Shown here: piece by piece, positions 5,643 to 6,045 of the stretch
Position numbering within the stretch: the stretch's first letter is position 1
Layout: the number at the start of each line of letters is the position of its first letter
Source of the DNA: Actinomycetota bacterium
Lineage (GTDB): Bacteria > Actinomycetota > Actinomycetes > Actinomycetales > Microbacteriaceae
Direction: 5' to 3'
DNA: 6,045 nucleotides
Assembly (NCBI GenBank): GCA_018895315.1
Contig: JAHIOK010000397.1
Location: 1 to 6,045, forward strand
The notes under the pieces: generated by a model
What the model was told of the DNA's origin: nothing
Databases searched by the model: none
What the model saw: only the letters and a program-made list of their open reading frames with translations
Made by a program: the position numbers and the translations under genes

Positions 5643-6045
5643 GTGACGACCTTCGCCGAACTAGGCGTAGATCAGGACATCGTCGACACACTCTCCGCCA
5701 AGGGGATCGTCGACGCCTTCCCGATCCAAGAACAGACCATCCCGCTCGGACTTCCCGGCCAGGACATCATCGGCCAGGCCAAGACCGGCACCGGCAAGAC
5801 CTTCGGCTTCGGCATCCCCGTGGTGCAGCGACTGGGTCTCGACCCCGAGCACGGCGTCAAGGCGCTGATCGTGGTGCCCACTCGTGAGCTGTGCGTGCAG
5901 GTATACGAAGACATCGACATGCTCACGACGGGACGCTCCACCAGCGTCGTCGCGATCTACGGCGGCAAGGCCTACGAGGGCCAGATCGAGCAGCTCAAGG
6001 CCGGCGCCCAGATCGTCGTCGGCACACCGGGGCGTCTGATCGACC
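5643..6045 (+). CDS. DEAD/DEAH-box ATP-dependent RNA helicase (N-terminal part, cut by window edge)
   Basis: The first 134 residues of a DEAD-box helicase. It has the upstream aromatic F4 and Q motif (FPIQ, residues 26-29), motif I AKTGTGKT 46-53, motif Ia PTRELCVQV 79-87, the GG pair at 107-108, and motif Ib TPGRLID 128-134. The frame stays open to the right edge; the DEAD motif itself and the RecA2 domain lie outside. These enzymes unwind RNA duplexes using ATP in the cytoplasm, for example in ribosome assembly or RNA decay at low temperature. The place next to a ferritin-like gene matches Rv3211, annotated rhlE in M. tuberculosis, but the N-terminal part cannot separate RhlE from other paralogs, so no symbol is given. 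GTG 5643 gives the expected start MTTFAELGV, with a weak CAGG 8 nt upstream. In-frame GTGs at 5577 and 5586 would add about 20 residues unlike the family. Confidence 0.9.
   Translation, partial: MTTFAELGVDQDIVDTLSAKGIVDAFPIQEQTIPLGLPGQDIIGQAKTGTGKTFGFGIPVVQRLGLDPEHGVKALIVVPTRELCVQVYEDIDMLTTGRSTSVVAIYGGKAYEGQIEQLKAGAQIVVGTPGRLID

Noticed and set aside
1..6045. Possible novel defence or mobile system
   Set aside because: There is no transposase, integrase, toxin-antitoxin pair, CRISPR repeat or shift in base composition. The helicase-nuclease pair is explained by AdnAB repair proteins in a conserved chromosomal setting.

Overview
The window is high-GC DNA (roughly two thirds or more G+C by eye) with the codon use and small-gene content of an actinobacterium. 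The best guess is a member of Microbacteriaceae such as Microbacterium. This rests on the AdnA/AdnB-type helicase-nuclease pair, a DUF3107 protein (a family restricted to actinobacteria), four GTG starts among six genes, and TAGnnT-type -10 elements. The species cannot be read from the sequence.

Layout. On the minus strand, 1-730 holds the N-terminal quarter of a UvrD/AdnB-type helicase, cut by the window edge. Just upstream of it, overlapping by 4 nt, lies a complete AdnA-type helicase-nuclease (727-3960). Divergent from this pair, on the plus strand, are a DUF3107 gene (4173-4397) and a small three-helix membrane protein (4413-4703), 15 nt apart. Convergent with them is a ferritin-like fold protein on the minus strand (4743-5459). 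Divergent from that, a DEAD-box RNA helicase (5643 onward) runs off the right edge. No tRNA, rRNA, CRISPR array, insertion sequence or tandem repeat was seen.

How the genes work together. AdnA and AdnB form the actinobacterial heterodimeric motor-nuclease that resects double-strand breaks. The order and orientation (adnB and adnA on minus, DUF3107 on plus, ferritin-like on minus, DEAD helicase on plus) match, from memory, the Mycobacterium tuberculosis block Rv3201c-Rv3202c ... Rv3208A ... Rv3210c-Rv3211, without the genes that lie between in that species. This is therefore conserved chromosomal core and not an accessory island, and I see no sign of a wholly new system.

Most worth a second look: a sequence upstream of adnA that fits the RecA-independent (PafBC / RecA-NDp) DNA-damage promoter pattern; degenerate helicase motifs in AdnA beside an intact nuclease site; a Cys/His set at the AdnA C-terminus resembling an altered iron-sulfur cluster site; an apparently leaderless ferritin-like gene; and the lack of a clear ExxH metal motif in that ferritin-like protein.
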